The notes: generated by a model from the sequence alone, not told the origin. DNA of 64,000 nucleotides from Streptomyces sp. NBC_00287 (GCF_036173105.1 NZ_CP108053.1:7750001-7814000); one strand, 5' to 3'. Shown: positions 42,336 to 52,172, counted from the stretch's first letter. Program-made: numbers and translations.

Positions 42336-43853
42336 ATGGCACCAGAACCACCGCTGCTCAGCATGTCCGGCATCACCAAGTCCTTCCCCGGTGTCCGGGC
42401 CCTCGACGGAGTCGACCTCGACGTCCAGGCCGGCGAGGTGCACTGTCTGCTCGGCCAGAACGGCGCCGGGAAGTCCACCCTCATCAAGGTCCTGGCCGGC
42501 GCCCACCAGCCCGACACCGGCACCATCCGCTGGCGCGGCGAGGACGTCACCCTGCGCTCACCGATCGCCGCCATGCGCCTGGGCATCGCCACCATCTACC
42601 AGGAACTCGACCTGGTGGAGCACCTGTCGGTGGCCGAGAACGTCCACCTCGGCCATGAACCGACGGCCGCCGGTTTCGTCGTACGAAGGAAGACCGCGCG
42701 AGAGTCAACTGCCCAGCTTCTCAAGCGCCTTGGGCACCCGGAGATCGATCCCGCGCGGCTGGTCGGGGAGTTGTCGGCGGCCCAGCAGCAGATCGTCTCC
42801 ATGGCGCGGGCGCTCTCCCATGACGTACGGCTGATCGTGATGGACGAGCCGTCCGCCGCGCTCGACCCGGACGAGGTCGACAACCTCTTCCGGATCGTCG
42901 GTGACCTGACCGCCGACGGGGTCGCCGTCGTCTACATCTCGCACCGTCTTGAGGAGATCCGGCGCATCGGCGACCGGGTGACCGTGCTCAAGGACGGCCG
43001 GGCCGTGGCGGTCGGGCTGCCCGCGAAGACGACGCCCACGCGGGATGTCGTGGCGCTGATGACGGGCCGCAATGTCGAGTACGTCTTTCCCGAGCGGCCC
43101 GGCACCGTGGTGGGAGGCGCGCCGGTGCTCCAGGTCCAAGGGCTTTCCCGCGACGGTGAGTTCGAGCCGCTGGACCTTGAGATCCGGCCCGGGGAGATCG
43201 TCGGGCTCGCCGGTCTTGTCGGCTCGGGGCGCTCCGAGATCCTGGAGACCATCTACGGGGCCCGGAAGCCTTCGTCGGGTCAAGTCATCGTCGAGGGGCG
43301 GGCGTTGCGGCCCGGCAGTGTGCGCGCCGCCGTCCGGGCCGGACTCGGGCTCGCCCCCGAGGAACGCAAGGCACAGGCCCTGCTGATGCTGGAGTCCGTC
43401 ACCCGCAATGTCTCGGTCTCCTCCATGTCCCGCTTCTCGCAGGGCGGTTGGATCGACCGGGGCGCCGAACTCGGTGCCGCCCGCGCCGCCACCCGTGAGC
43501 TGTCGCTGCGGCCCGACAACCCCTCGGTGCCCGTGCGCACCCTGTCCGGCGGCAACCAGCAGAAGGCCGTCCTCGCCCGCTGGCTGCTGCGCGGCTGCCG
43601 GGTGCTGCTGCTCGACGAACCCACCCGCGGCGTCGATGTGGGCGCCCGCGCCGAGCTGTACGCGGTCGTGCGGCGCCTCGCCGACGAAGGCCTCGCCGTG
43701 CTGCTCGTCTCCAGCGAGGTGCCCGAGGTGCTCGGCCTCGCCGACCGCGTCCTGGTGCTGCGCGAGGGGCGCGTCGTCCACACCGCGCCCGCCCGCGACC
43801 TCGACGAACACCGTGTCCTCGACCTCGTCATGGAAGGAAGCCCGGCGTCATGA
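42336..43853 (+). CDS. sugar ABC transporter, double ATP-binding subunit (MglA/RbsA-like)
   Basis: A 505-residue protein with two ABC domains. NBD1: Walker A LLGQNGAGKSTLIK, signature LSAAQQQIVSMARAL, Walker B RLIVMDEPSAALD. NBD2: a degenerate Walker A GLVGSGRSE, as usual for this family, then signature LSGGNQQKAVLARWLL and Walker B VLLLDEPTRGVDVG. It powers uptake of a monosaccharide or polyol. Its end overlaps the permease start (ATGA, 43850-43853). Confidence 0.94.
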   Translation: MAPEPPLLSMSGITKSFPGVRALDGVDLDVQAGEVHCLLGQNGAGKSTLIKVLAGAHQPDTGTIRWRGEDVTLRSPIAAMRLGIATIYQELDLVEHLSVAENVHLGHEPTAAGFVVRRKTARESTAQLLKRLGHPEIDPARLVGELSAAQQQIVSMARALSHDVRLIVMDEPSAALDPDEVDNLFRIVGDLTADGVAVVYISHRLEEIRRIGDRVTVLKDGRAVAVGLPAKTTPTRDVVALMTGRNVEYVFPERPGTVVGGAPVLQVQGLSRDGEFEPLDLEIRPGEIVGLAGLVGSGRSEILETIYGARKPSSGQVIVEGRALRPGSVRAAVRAGLGLAPEERKAQALLMLESVTRNVSVSSMSRFSQGGWIDRGAELGAARAATRELSLRPDNPSVPVRTLSGGNQQKAVLARWLLRGCRVLLLDEPTRGVDVGARAELYAVVRRLADEGLAVLLVSSEVPEVLGLADRVLVLREGRVVHTAPARDLDEHRVLDLVMEGSPAS

Positions 43854-44869
43854 CGCAGCACGCGTCCCCACCGAGGGACGGCACCGGCAAGACCGCACCC
43901 GTGGCCGAACCCCCCGCCTGGCGGGGCATGATGGCCCGCGCCGACGTACGCACCCTCTCCCTGCTCGGCGTGCTCGCCGCGCTGATCGTCATCGGCGGCA
44001 TCACCAAGCCCGACGAGTTCCTCGACACCCGCAACCTCCAACTCGTCCTCACCCAGGCCTCCGTCATCGGCGTCGTCACCGTCGGCATGACCTTCGTCAT
44101 CACCTCCGGCGGTATCGACCTGTCGGTCGGCGCGATCGTCGCCCTGGCCTCGGTATGGGCGACCACGGTCGCGACCCAGGACTACGGCTTCGGCGGCGTC
44201 CTGTTCACCTCGGTCCTCGTAGGCGTCGGTTGTGGCCTGGTCAACGGTCTGCTCATCGCGTACGGCGGGATGGTGCCGTTCATCGCGACGCTCGCCATGC
44301 TCGCCTCGGCGCGCGGCCTCGCGCTGCAGATCACCGACGGCAAGACGCAGATCGTCACCATCCCGAGCATCCTCGACCTCGGGGAGCGCGACGCCTACGT
44401 CCTCGGCATCCCACCGCTCGTCATGGTCTTCGCCGTGGTCACGGTCATCGGCTGGCTGATCCTGAACCGCACCACCTTCGGCCGCCGCACGGTCGCCGTC
44501 GGCGGCAACGCCGAGGCCGCCCGGCTCGCCGGCATCGACGTCCGCCGTCAGCGCCTCTACCTGTACCTGCTGTCCGGGCTGTGCTGCGGTATCGCCGCCT
44601 TCCTGCTGATCATCCTGTCCGGATCGGGTCAGAACACCAACGGCAACCTCTACGAACTCGACGCCATCGCCGCCGCGATCATCGGCGGCACCCTGCTCAG
44701 CGGCGGCCGGGGCACCATCACCGGCTCGGTGCTCGGCGTCCTGATCTTCACCACGATCACCAACATCTTCGCCCTGAACAACCTGCAGAGCGACGTCCAG
44801 CAGATCGCCAAGGGCGCGATCATCGTCGCCGCCGTGCTGGTCCAGCGCCGTACCGCAAGCACGACCTGA
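43850..44869 (+). CDS. sugar ABC transporter permease (RbsC/MglC-like)
   Basis: A 339-residue membrane protein with eight to ten helices. It has the family stretch VGMTFVITSGGIDLSVGAIVALASVW, the loop NRTTFGRRTVAVGGNAEAARLAGIDV that contacts the ATPase, and YELDAIAAAIIGGTLLSGGRGT near the end. Translationally coupled to the ATPase gene and followed by the binding protein after 17 bases. Confidence 0.93.
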   Translation: MTQHASPPRDGTGKTAPVAEPPAWRGMMARADVRTLSLLGVLAALIVIGGITKPDEFLDTRNLQLVLTQASVIGVVTVGMTFVITSGGIDLSVGAIVALASVWATTVATQDYGFGGVLFTSVLVGVGCGLVNGLLIAYGGMVPFIATLAMLASARGLALQITDGKTQIVTIPSILDLGERDAYVLGIPPLVMVFAVVTVIGWLILNRTTFGRRTVAVGGNAEAARLAGIDVRRQRLYLYLLSGLCCGIAAFLLIILSGSGQNTNGNLYELDAIAAAIIGGTLLSGGRGTITGSVLGVLIFTTITNIFALNNLQSDVQQIAKGAIIVAAVLVQRRTASTT

Positions 44870-44886
44870 GGAAAGGGTTCACCGCC

Positions 44887-45924
44887 ATGCCAGAATTCAC
44901 GAGTCGCAGAGGGCTGCTGTTCGGATCCGCCGCCATAGGAGCGGGCGCCCTCCTCGCGGGTTGCACGAGTAACGAGTCCGACGACGAGCCCGCAGCCAAC
45001 GACCAGCCGGCCGCCGACGACAAGCCCGGCAAGCCCGTCACCATCGGCTTCGCCGGACCCCAGGCCGACCACGGCTGGCTCAACGCCATCAACGACAACG
45101 CCAAGAACCGGGCGAAGAAGTACTCCGAGGTCACCCTGGAGATCACCGAGGGCTCCAACGACACCGCCGCCCAGATCGGCCAGATCGAGACGCTGATCAA
45201 CAAGAAGGTCGACGTCCTGGTGATCCTGCCGGCCGACGGCAAGGCGCTCACCCAGGTCGGCCTGAAGGCGATGCGCGCGGGCATCCCGGTGATCAACCTG
45301 GACCGCATCTTCAACTCCCCGCAGGCGTACCGCTGCTGGATCGGCGGCGACAACTACGGCATGGGGCTGAACGCCGGGCACTACATCGGCGAGAAGCTCA
45401 AGGACAAGTCCGGTGCCCGGGTGATCGAGCTGGCGGGCCTGGACAACCTGGAGCTCACCCAGCAGCGCACCCAGGGCTTCGACGACGCCCTGAAGAACTA
45501 CCCCAACATCAAGAAGGTCGCCCGTCAGGCCGCCGAGTTCACGGTCGAGTCGGGGCAGGCCAAGATGGCGCAACTGCTGCAGGCCCAGTCGAAGTTCGAC
45601 GCACTGTGGAACCACGACGACGACCAGGGCGTGGGCGCGCTGCGCGCCATCGAGCAGGCCGGACGTGATGACTTCCTGATGGTCGGTGGCGCCGGCGCGC
45701 TCTCCGCATTCCAGGCCATCAAGCAGGACGACGGGGTGCTGAAGGCGACGGTGCTGTACCCGCCGACCATGGCCGCCTCCGCGATCGACCTCGCCCGCGC
45801 CCTCGGCCAGGGCAAGGGCGTCGGCGGCCTCGCCGAGTTCGAGATCCCGGCCTCGCTGACCCTGTACTCGGCCGTCGTCGACAAGGAGAACGTCGACCAG
45901 TACATGCCCACCGGCTTCAAGTAG
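44887..45924 (+). CDS. sugar-binding lipoprotein of the ABC importer (Peripla_BP_4 type)
   Basis: A 345-residue lipoprotein. The leader SRRGLLFGSAAIGAGALLAGC combines a twin-Arg motif and a lipobox with Cys ~29, so it is probably Tat-exported and lipid-anchored. The mature fold is periplasmic-binding-protein type I: VTIGFAGPQADHGWLNAINDNAKNRAKKY, VDVLVILPADGKALTQVGLKAMRAGIPVINLDR, FDALWNHDDDQGVGALRAIEQAGR. Sugar unknown. ATG 44887 has GGAAAGGG upstream. Confidence 0.93.
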   Translation: MPEFTSRRGLLFGSAAIGAGALLAGCTSNESDDEPAANDQPAADDKPGKPVTIGFAGPQADHGWLNAINDNAKNRAKKYSEVTLEITEGSNDTAAQIGQIETLINKKVDVLVILPADGKALTQVGLKAMRAGIPVINLDRIFNSPQAYRCWIGGDNYGMGLNAGHYIGEKLKDKSGARVIELAGLDNLELTQQRTQGFDDALKNYPNIKKVARQAAEFTVESGQAKMAQLLQAQSKFDALWNHDDDQGVGALRAIEQAGRDDFLMVGGAGALSAFQAIKQDDGVLKATVLYPPTMAASAIDLARALGQGKGVGGLAEFEIPASLTLYSAVVDKENVDQYMPTGFK

Positions 45925-45974
45925 GCCGTGCGGCGCCCGCACCCCCCACCGCGAAGGACGAGGAGGACATCCGC

Positions 45975-47168
45975 ATGTCAGAAGGTGCTGAGACGGGGAA
46001 GCCGCCGCTGCGGGTCGGCATGGTCGGCTACGCCTTCATGGGCGCCGCCCACTCCCAGGGCTGGCGCACCGTGGGCCGCGTCTTCGACCTGCCCCGGCGA
46101 CCCGTCCTGGCCGCGATCTGCGGACGGGACGCGGCCGCGGTGCGCGCGGCGGCCGACCGGCACGGCTGGGCGGCGGCCGAGACCGACTGGCGTGCGCTGG
46201 TCGCCCGGGACGACGTCGACCTCGTCGACATCTGCACCCCCGGCGACAGCCACGCCGAGATCGCCGTCGCCGCGCTGGCCGCCGGGAAGCACGTCCTGTG
46301 CGAGAAGCCCCTCGCGAATAGCGTCGAGGAGGCGGTGGCGATGGTTCGGGCGGCGGAGTCGGCCGCCGAAAGAGGCCAGTTGGCGATGGTCGGTTTCAAC
46401 TACCGCCGGGTGCCCGCCACTGCGCTCGCCCGCCGGATGGTCGCCGAGGGTCGGCTCGGCAGGTTGCGACATGTGCGGGTGACGTACCTTCAGGACTGGC
46501 TCGTGGACCCGGAGTTCCCGCTGACCTGGCGGCTGCGCAGGGAGTACGCCGGTTCCGGCTCGCTCGGCGACCTCGGGGCGCACATCGTGGACCTCGCGCA
46601 GTATGTGGCGGGCGAGCAGCTGGCCGGGGTGTCGGCGCTGACGGAGACCTTCGTGCGGGAACGGCCGATGCCCAGCGCGCCGAGCAGCGGACTGTCCGCG
46701 GTGTCCAGTGCCGGGACCGGGGTCGTCACCGTGGACGACGCCGCCCTGTTCACCGCCCGCTTCCCCTCCGGCGCCCTCGCCTCCTTCGAGGCGACCCGCT
46801 ACGCCACCGGCCGTAAGAACGCCCTGCGCCTCGAACTCAACGGCGAGCACGGCTCGTTGGCCTTCGACCTGGAGCGGCTCAACGAACTCTCCTACCACGA
46901 CGGCACCGAGCCCGGAGCGCACGCCGGGTTCCGCCGCATCCTCGTCACCGAGCCCGACCACCCCTACCTGGACGCCTGGTGGCCGCCGGGCCACGGCCTC
47001 GGCTACGAGCACACCTTCGTCCACCAGGCCCGCGATCTGGTCCACGCCATCGCCGAGGGCCGGCAGCCCGACCCCTCCTTCGCCGACGGGCTCCAGGTGC
47101 AGCGCGTCCTCGCGGCGGTGGAGGAGAGCGCCGAGAAGAACTCCGTCTACACGCCCATAGCGGTCTGA
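45975..47168 (+). CDS. Gfo/Idh/MocA-family oxidoreductase
   Basis: A 397-residue NAD(P)-dependent dehydrogenase. Rossmann motif VGMVGYAFMGAAHSQGW, DICTPGDSHAEIAVAALAAGKHVLCEKPLANSVEEA with the EKP lysine, and a C-terminal domain with GSGSLGDLGAHIVDLAQYVAGE holding the catalytic Asp/His pair. Family members oxidise inositol, glucose or other sugars, often at C3. It is 50 bases after the binding protein gene, with a GAGGAGGA ribosome site. Confidence 0.92.
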   Translation: MSEGAETGKPPLRVGMVGYAFMGAAHSQGWRTVGRVFDLPRRPVLAAICGRDAAAVRAAADRHGWAAAETDWRALVARDDVDLVDICTPGDSHAEIAVAALAAGKHVLCEKPLANSVEEAVAMVRAAESAAERGQLAMVGFNYRRVPATALARRMVAEGRLGRLRHVRVTYLQDWLVDPEFPLTWRLRREYAGSGSLGDLGAHIVDLAQYVAGEQLAGVSALTETFVRERPMPSAPSSGLSAVSSAGTGVVTVDDAALFTARFPSGALASFEATRYATGRKNALRLELNGEHGSLAFDLERLNELSYHDGTEPGAHAGFRRILVTEPDHPYLDAWWPPGHGLGYEHTFVHQARDLVHAIAEGRQPDPSFADGLQVQRVLAAVEESAEKNSVYTPIAV

Positions 47169-47186
47169 TATCGAGGAGCCCCCGAC

Positions 47187-48185
47187 ATGCCGCGCACCTT
47201 TACGCTCTTCACCGGTCAGTGGGCCGACCTCCCGCTCGAAGAGGTCTGCCGTCTCGCCCGCGACTTCGGCTACGACGGACTCGAACTCGCCTGCTGGGGC
47301 GATCACTTCGAGGTCGACAAGGCGCTGGCCGACCCCTCGTACATCGACTCCCGGCATCAGCTGCTGGAGAAGTACGGCCTCAAGTGCTGGGCGATCTCCA
47401 ACCATCTGGTCGGCCAGGCGGTCTGCGACGCCATCATCGACGAACGCCACCAGGCCATCCTGCCCGGCGCGGTATGGGGCGACGGCGACGGCGAGGGGGT
47501 ACGGCAGCGGGCGGCGGACCGGATGAAGGACACCGCGCGTGCCGCGGCCGCCTTCGGCGTCGACACCGTCATCGGCTTCACCGGCTCCGCCATCTGGCAC
47601 CTGGTCGCGATGTTCCCGCCCGCCCCCGAGTCGATGATCGAACGCGGCTACGACGACTTCGCGACCCGCTGGAACCCGATCCTGGACGTCTTCGACGCCG
47701 AGGGCGTGCGCTTCGCCCACGAGGTCCATCCCAGCGAGATCGCCTACGACTACTGGACAACGCAGCGCGCGCTGAAGGCAGTTGGCAGGCGCGCCGCCTT
47801 CGGTCTGAACTTCGACCCCTCGCACTTCGTGTGGCAGGACCTCGACCCGGTGGGCTTCCTCTACGACTTCCGGGACCGGATCTACCACGTCGACTGCAAG
47901 GAGGCCCGCAAGCGCCTGGACGGCCGTAACGGCCGGCTCGGCTCCCATCTGCCCTGGGGTGACCCGCGGCGCGGCTGGGACTTCGTGTCCGCCGGCCACG
48001 GTGACGTCCCGTGGGAGGACGTCTTCCGGATGCTGCGCTCCATCGACTACCAGGGCCCGATCTCCGTGGAGTGGGAGGACGCCGGCATGGACCGCCTCCA
48101 AGGCGCTCCGGAGGCGCTGGCCCGCCTGAAGGCGTACGACTTCGAACCGCCGTCGGCCTCGTTCGACGCGGCGTTCGGCAACTGA
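47187..48185 (+). CDS. sugar phosphate isomerase/epimerase family protein (TIM barrel)
   Basis: A 332-residue AP_endonuc_2-fold protein. Strand motifs: TLFTGQWADLPLEEVCRLARDFGYDGLELA, VIGFTGSAIWHL, VRFAHEVHPSEIAYDY (metal Glu), FGLNFDPSHFVWQ (Asp/His), YHVDCKEARKRL, and GPISVEWEDAGMD (last metal Glu). Such enzymes act on keto-sugars and inosose, and pair with Gfo/Idh dehydrogenases as here (18-base gap). Confidence 0.9.
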   Translation: MPRTFTLFTGQWADLPLEEVCRLARDFGYDGLELACWGDHFEVDKALADPSYIDSRHQLLEKYGLKCWAISNHLVGQAVCDAIIDERHQAILPGAVWGDGDGEGVRQRAADRMKDTARAAAAFGVDTVIGFTGSAIWHLVAMFPPAPESMIERGYDDFATRWNPILDVFDAEGVRFAHEVHPSEIAYDYWTTQRALKAVGRRAAFGLNFDPSHFVWQDLDPVGFLYDFRDRIYHVDCKEARKRLDGRNGRLGSHLPWGDPRRGWDFVSAGHGDVPWEDVFRMLRSIDYQGPISVEWEDAGMDRLQGAPEALARLKAYDFEPPSASFDAAFGN

Positions 48186-48290
48186 GCTCTCTCCTCCTTT
48201 CTCCGAGCTCTCTCCTCTGTCTCCGGGGTGACGGCGCACCCCGGCGCAAGGCACCCGCATGTACAACCGGCCCCATTCTGGAGGCAATTC

Positions 48291-50816
48291 GTGCACGCGA
48301 AAGACCGCACCACCAGTACCGACAGAACCGAGACCCACAGACGACGCCTCACCTTCCGCAAGACGGTCGCGCTGCTCAGCGGCGCACTGCTGGCGGGTGC
48401 GTCGCTCACCCTCGCCGCGCCCCAGGCTGTCGCCGACGCCTCCGCGGCCGCCGAGGGCATCCAGGCCGCCGAGGACGTCCAGGCCGCTGAGGACTTCCAG
48501 CAGGTCACCCTCGCCAAGGGCGAGGCGGAGGTCGGCGAGCCCATGTCGCTCGCCGTCCTCCCGGACCGCTCCGTCCTGCACACCTCCCGCGACGGCGAAC
48601 TGCGCCTGACCGACGCGGCGGGCAACACCAAGCTCGCGGGCAAGCTCGATGTGTACGCCCACGACGAGGAAGGCCTCCAGGGCATCGGCGTCGACCCCGG
48701 ATTCGCCGACAACCGCTTCATCTACCTCTACTACGCACCCCCGCTCAACACCCCCGCCGGCGACGCCCCCGAAACCGGCACGGCGGCCGACTTCGCCCCC
48801 TTCGACGGCGTCAACCGCCTCTCCCGCTTCGTCCTGAAGACCGACGGCACACTCGACGCCGCCAGCGAGACGAAGATCCTCGATGTCCCCGCCTCCCGAG
48901 GCCTGTGCTGTCACGTGGGCGGTGACATCGACTTCGACGCGGCGGGCAATCTGTATCTCTCAACGGGCGACGACACCAATCCGTTCCAATCGGACGGCTT
49001 CTCGCCCATCGACGAGCGCGCGAACCGCAACCCTGCCTTCGACGCCCAGCGTTCGTCCGCCAACACCAACGATCTGCGCGGCAAGATCCTGCGTATCAAG
49101 GTCAACGCGGACGGCAGCTATGCGGTGCCCGAGGGCAACCTCTTCGCGCCCGGCACCGACAAGACGCGGCCCGAGATCTACGCCATGGGCTTCCGCAACC
49201 CGTTCCGCTTCAGCGTCGACAAGGAGACGGGTGTCCTGTACGTCGGCGACTACGGCCCCGACGCCGGCGCCGCGAATCCCTCCCGAGGACCGGCGGGCCA
49301 GGTTGAGTTCGCCCGCCTCACCGGCCCCGGCAACTTCGGCTGGCCGTACTGCACCGGCGACAACGACGCCTACGTCGACTACGACTTCGCCACCGGCCAG
49401 TCCGGCGCCGCCTTCGACTGCGCCGCCCCGAAGAACACCTCGCCCAACAACACTGGGCTGACCGATCTGCCCCCGGCGCAGGCGGCCTGGATCCCGTACG
49501 ACGGCGGCTCGGTACCCGAGTTCGGCACCGGCTCCGAATCGCCGATGGGCGGCCCGGTCTACCACTACGACCCGAACCTCGACTCGCCGGTGAAGTTCCC
49601 CGAGGCCTACGACGGCGACTTCTTCGCCGGTGAGTTCGGCCGCCGCTGGATCAAGCGGATCACCAGCGACGCCGACGGCACCGTGCAGTCGATCAACAAC
49701 GTGCCGTGGACCGGAACCCAGGTGATGGACATGGCCTTCGGCCCGGACGGAGCGCTGTACGTCCTCGACTACGGCGTCTCCTGGTTCGGCGGCGACGAGC
49801 ACTCCGCCCTGTACCGCATCGAGAACGCCACCGACGGCCACTCCCCGGTCGCGCAGGCCTCGGCGAGCCGTACCTCCGGACAGGCGCCGCTGCGGGTGCA
49901 GTTCTCCTCCGAGGGCACGACCGACCAGGACGGCGACGCCCTCACGTACAGCTGGGACTTCGGCGACGGCAACACCTCCACCACGGCCGACCCCACGCAC
50001 CGCTACCGCAAGAACGGCACCTACACCGCGACCCTGACCGCCAAGGACCCGTCCGGGCGGACCGGCAGTGCGAGCGTGCAGGTCGTGGTCGGCAACACCG
50101 CCCCCAAGGTGACGCTCGAACTCCCCCAGGACGGGCAGCTGTTCAGCTTCGGTGACGCCATTCCCTTCAAGGTGAAGGTCAGCGACCCCGAGGACCGGAC
50201 CATCGACTGCGCCAAGGTCAAGGTCACCTTCATCCTCGGCCACGACAGCCACGGCCACCCGGTGACCTCGGCCAACGGCTGCACCGGCACCATCCAGACC
50301 AGCGCCGACGGCGGCCACGACGAGGACGCCAACATCTTCGGCGTGATGGACGCCGAGTACACCGACGGCGGAGGCGGCGGCCAGGCCCCGCTGACCACCC
50401 ACGACCAGAGCGTCCTGCAGCCCAAGCACCGCCAGGCCGAGCACTTCGGCAACGGCTCCGGAGTCTCGGTCATCACCAAGACCCCGGCCCACGGCGGCAA
50501 GACCGTCGGCGACATCGACAACGGCGACTGGATCTCCTTCACGCCGTACGCCCTGAGTAATGCCAAGTCCCTTACGGCACGCATCTCGTCCGGCGGCGCG
50601 GGCGGCACGCTCGAGGTCCGTGCGGGGTCCTCGACCGGCCCCTTGCTCGGCAGGACGGCCGTACCGGTGACCGGCGGCTGGGAGACCTTCCAGGACGTCA
50701 CGGCACAGCTGACCCGCGCCCCGCGCGGCACGACCATGCTCTACCTGGTCTTCAAGGGGGCCACCGGCTCGGGCGCGCTGTTCGACGTCGACGACTTCAC
50801 GTTCACGACGGGCTGA
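48291..50816 (+). CDS. exported PQQ-type sugar dehydrogenase with PKD and carbohydrate-binding modules
   Basis: An 841-residue exported protein. The basic leader (FRKTVALLSGALLAGASLTLAAPQAVA-D) is followed by a six-bladed soluble-glucose-dehydrogenase-like propeller at ~60-545 (DEEGLQGIGVDPGFADNRFIYLYY, GLCCHVGGDIDFDAAGNLYLSTGDD, PEIYAMGFRNPFRFSVD, GDFFAGEFGRRWIKRI). A PKD domain is at ~550-635 (YSWDFGDGNTSTTADPTHRY), then a CBM6-like C-terminus (ISFTPYALSNAKSLTARISSGGAGGTLEVRAG). Substrate and cofactor are inferred from the family. GTG 48291 has GGAGG at 48280-48284. Confidence 0.87.
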   Translation: MHAKDRTTSTDRTETHRRRLTFRKTVALLSGALLAGASLTLAAPQAVADASAAAEGIQAAEDVQAAEDFQQVTLAKGEAEVGEPMSLAVLPDRSVLHTSRDGELRLTDAAGNTKLAGKLDVYAHDEEGLQGIGVDPGFADNRFIYLYYAPPLNTPAGDAPETGTAADFAPFDGVNRLSRFVLKTDGTLDAASETKILDVPASRGLCCHVGGDIDFDAAGNLYLSTGDDTNPFQSDGFSPIDERANRNPAFDAQRSSANTNDLRGKILRIKVNADGSYAVPEGNLFAPGTDKTRPEIYAMGFRNPFRFSVDKETGVLYVGDYGPDAGAANPSRGPAGQVEFARLTGPGNFGWPYCTGDNDAYVDYDFATGQSGAAFDCAAPKNTSPNNTGLTDLPPAQAAWIPYDGGSVPEFGTGSESPMGGPVYHYDPNLDSPVKFPEAYDGDFFAGEFGRRWIKRITSDADGTVQSINNVPWTGTQVMDMAFGPDGALYVLDYGVSWFGGDEHSALYRIENATDGHSPVAQASASRTSGQAPLRVQFSSEGTTDQDGDALTYSWDFGDGNTSTTADPTHRYRKNGTYTATLTAKDPSGRTGSASVQVVVGNTAPKVTLELPQDGQLFSFGDAIPFKVKVSDPEDRTIDCAKVKVTFILGHDSHGHPVTSANGCTGTIQTSADGGHDEDANIFGVMDAEYTDGGGGGQAPLTTHDQSVLQPKHRQAEHFGNGSGVSVITKTPAHGGKTVGDIDNGDWISFTPYALSNAKSLTARISSGGAGGTLEVRAGSSTGPLLGRTAVPVTGGWETFQDVTAQLTRAPRGTTMLYLVFKGATGSGALFDVDDFTFTTG

Positions 50817-50831
50817 GGAGGGATGTGCGCG

Positions 50832-52166
50832 ATGCGATCAACTGTCCGAGTGCCAACCGTGGTTGTCGGTGCGGCCCTGCTCCTCGGCTGTATGTCGGGA
50901 CCCGCCGTGTCCTCTGCGGAGGCTGAGGAGCGGGTGCTGGTCTTCTCCAAGACGGCAGGCTTCCGGCACGACTCGATCCCCGAGGGCGTGGCGGCGGTCA
51001 GGGAGCTGGGCGCCACGGCCGGCATCACGGTCGACGCCACCGAGGACGCCGGGGCGTTCACGCACGAAAACCTGCGCCGGTACGACGCCGTGGTGTTCCT
51101 GTCGACCACCGGCGATGTGCTCGACGGCGCGCAACAGCGCGCTTTCGAACGCTATGTGCGCCACGGCGGCGGCTTTATGGGTGTCCACGCGGCAGCCGAC
51201 ACCGAGTACGACTGGGCGTTCTACGGCGGGCTCGTCGGGGCGTATTTCCAGTCGCATCCGGCGATCCAGCCCGCCACGGTGGACATCGAGGACCACGCCC
51301 ACGCGGCGACCTCGCATCTGCCGACGGCCTGGAACCGTACGGACGAGTGGTACAACTACCGCTCCAACCCCCGGGAACGGGTCCACGTCCTCGCCTCCCT
51401 CGACGAGTCGTCGTACACGGGCGGCACCATGAACGGCGATCACCCGATCGCCTGGTGCCACACCCACCAGGGCGGTCGCGCCTTCTACACCGGCGGCGGC
51501 CACACCAAGGAGTCCTACGCGGACCCCGCCTTCCGGCAGCACCTGCTGGGCGGGCTGCGCTGGACGACGGGCGCGGCGCAGGCCGACTGCCGCCCGGAGA
51601 ACGGCTATCGCCCGCTCTTCGACGGCACGGCCTCGTCGCTCTCCGGGTGGCAGCAGGCGGGCCCCGGCTCGTTCGTCCTGGGCACCGACGGCACCCTCAC
51701 CACCACCGGCGGCCTCGGCATGCTCTGGTACGCCGACCAGGGCTTCGACGCCTACTCGCTGAAGCTCGACTGGAAGGTCGACGGAGACGACAATTCCGGT
51801 GTATTCGTGGGATTTCCGCCCTCGGACGACCCGTGGTCGGCTGTCAACAACGGCTATGAGATCCAGATCGACGCCACGGACGTCCCCGAGAAGACGACGG
51901 GGTCCGTCTACGGCTTCCGCTCCGCCGACCTGGCGAGGCGCGACCGGGCGCTGAACCCGCCGGGGGAGTGGAACACGTACGAGATCCGAGTGGAGGGCGA
52001 ACGCCTCCGCCTCTGGCTCAACGGCGTGAAGATCAACGATTTCACCAACACCGATCCGGCCCGGAGCCTGCGTGAGGGGCATGTCGGCATCCAGAACCAC
52101 GGATCCGACGACCAGGTGTCCTTCCGGGACATCCGGATCAAGGAACTGCCCGTGAAGGGCGACTGA
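50832..52166 (+). CDS. exported ThuA - DUF1080 (3-keto-disaccharide hydrolase) fusion
   Basis: A 444-residue exported protein, possibly a lipoprotein (VVVGAALLLGCMSG). ThuA domain at ~33-250: VLVFSKTAGFRHDSIPEGVAAVREL, GGGFMGVHAAADTEYDWAFYGGLVGAYFQSHP, HPIAWCHTHQGGRAFYTGGGH. DUF1080 jelly roll at ~265-442: FDGTASSLSGWQQ, DDNSGVFVGFP, NGYEIQIDAT, GEWNTYEIRVEGERLRLWLNGVKI, GHVGIQNHG. DUF1080 members cleave 3-keto-glycosides. ATG 50832 is preferred over ATG 50823 because the GAGGAGG site (50816-50822) abuts the first one. It follows the dehydrogenase gene closely; coupled oxidation and cleavage of a sugar is the likely job. Confidence 0.87.
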   Translation: MRSTVRVPTVVVGAALLLGCMSGPAVSSAEAEERVLVFSKTAGFRHDSIPEGVAAVRELGATAGITVDATEDAGAFTHENLRRYDAVVFLSTTGDVLDGAQQRAFERYVRHGGGFMGVHAAADTEYDWAFYGGLVGAYFQSHPAIQPATVDIEDHAHAATSHLPTAWNRTDEWYNYRSNPRERVHVLASLDESSYTGGTMNGDHPIAWCHTHQGGRAFYTGGGHTKESYADPAFRQHLLGGLRWTTGAAQADCRPENGYRPLFDGTASSLSGWQQAGPGSFVLGTDGTLTTTGGLGMLWYADQGFDAYSLKLDWKVDGDDNSGVFVGFPPSDDPWSAVNNGYEIQIDATDVPEKTTGSVYGFRSADLARRDRALNPPGEWNTYEIRVEGERLRLWLNGVKINDFTNTDPARSLREGHVGIQNHGSDDQVSFRDIRIKELPVKGD

Positions 52167-52172
52167 GCGGCG

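Noticed and set aside
45978..48914. Long minus-strand open frame opposite the sugar-oxidation genes
   Set aside because: Crosses three well-supported plus-strand genes and has no family features.
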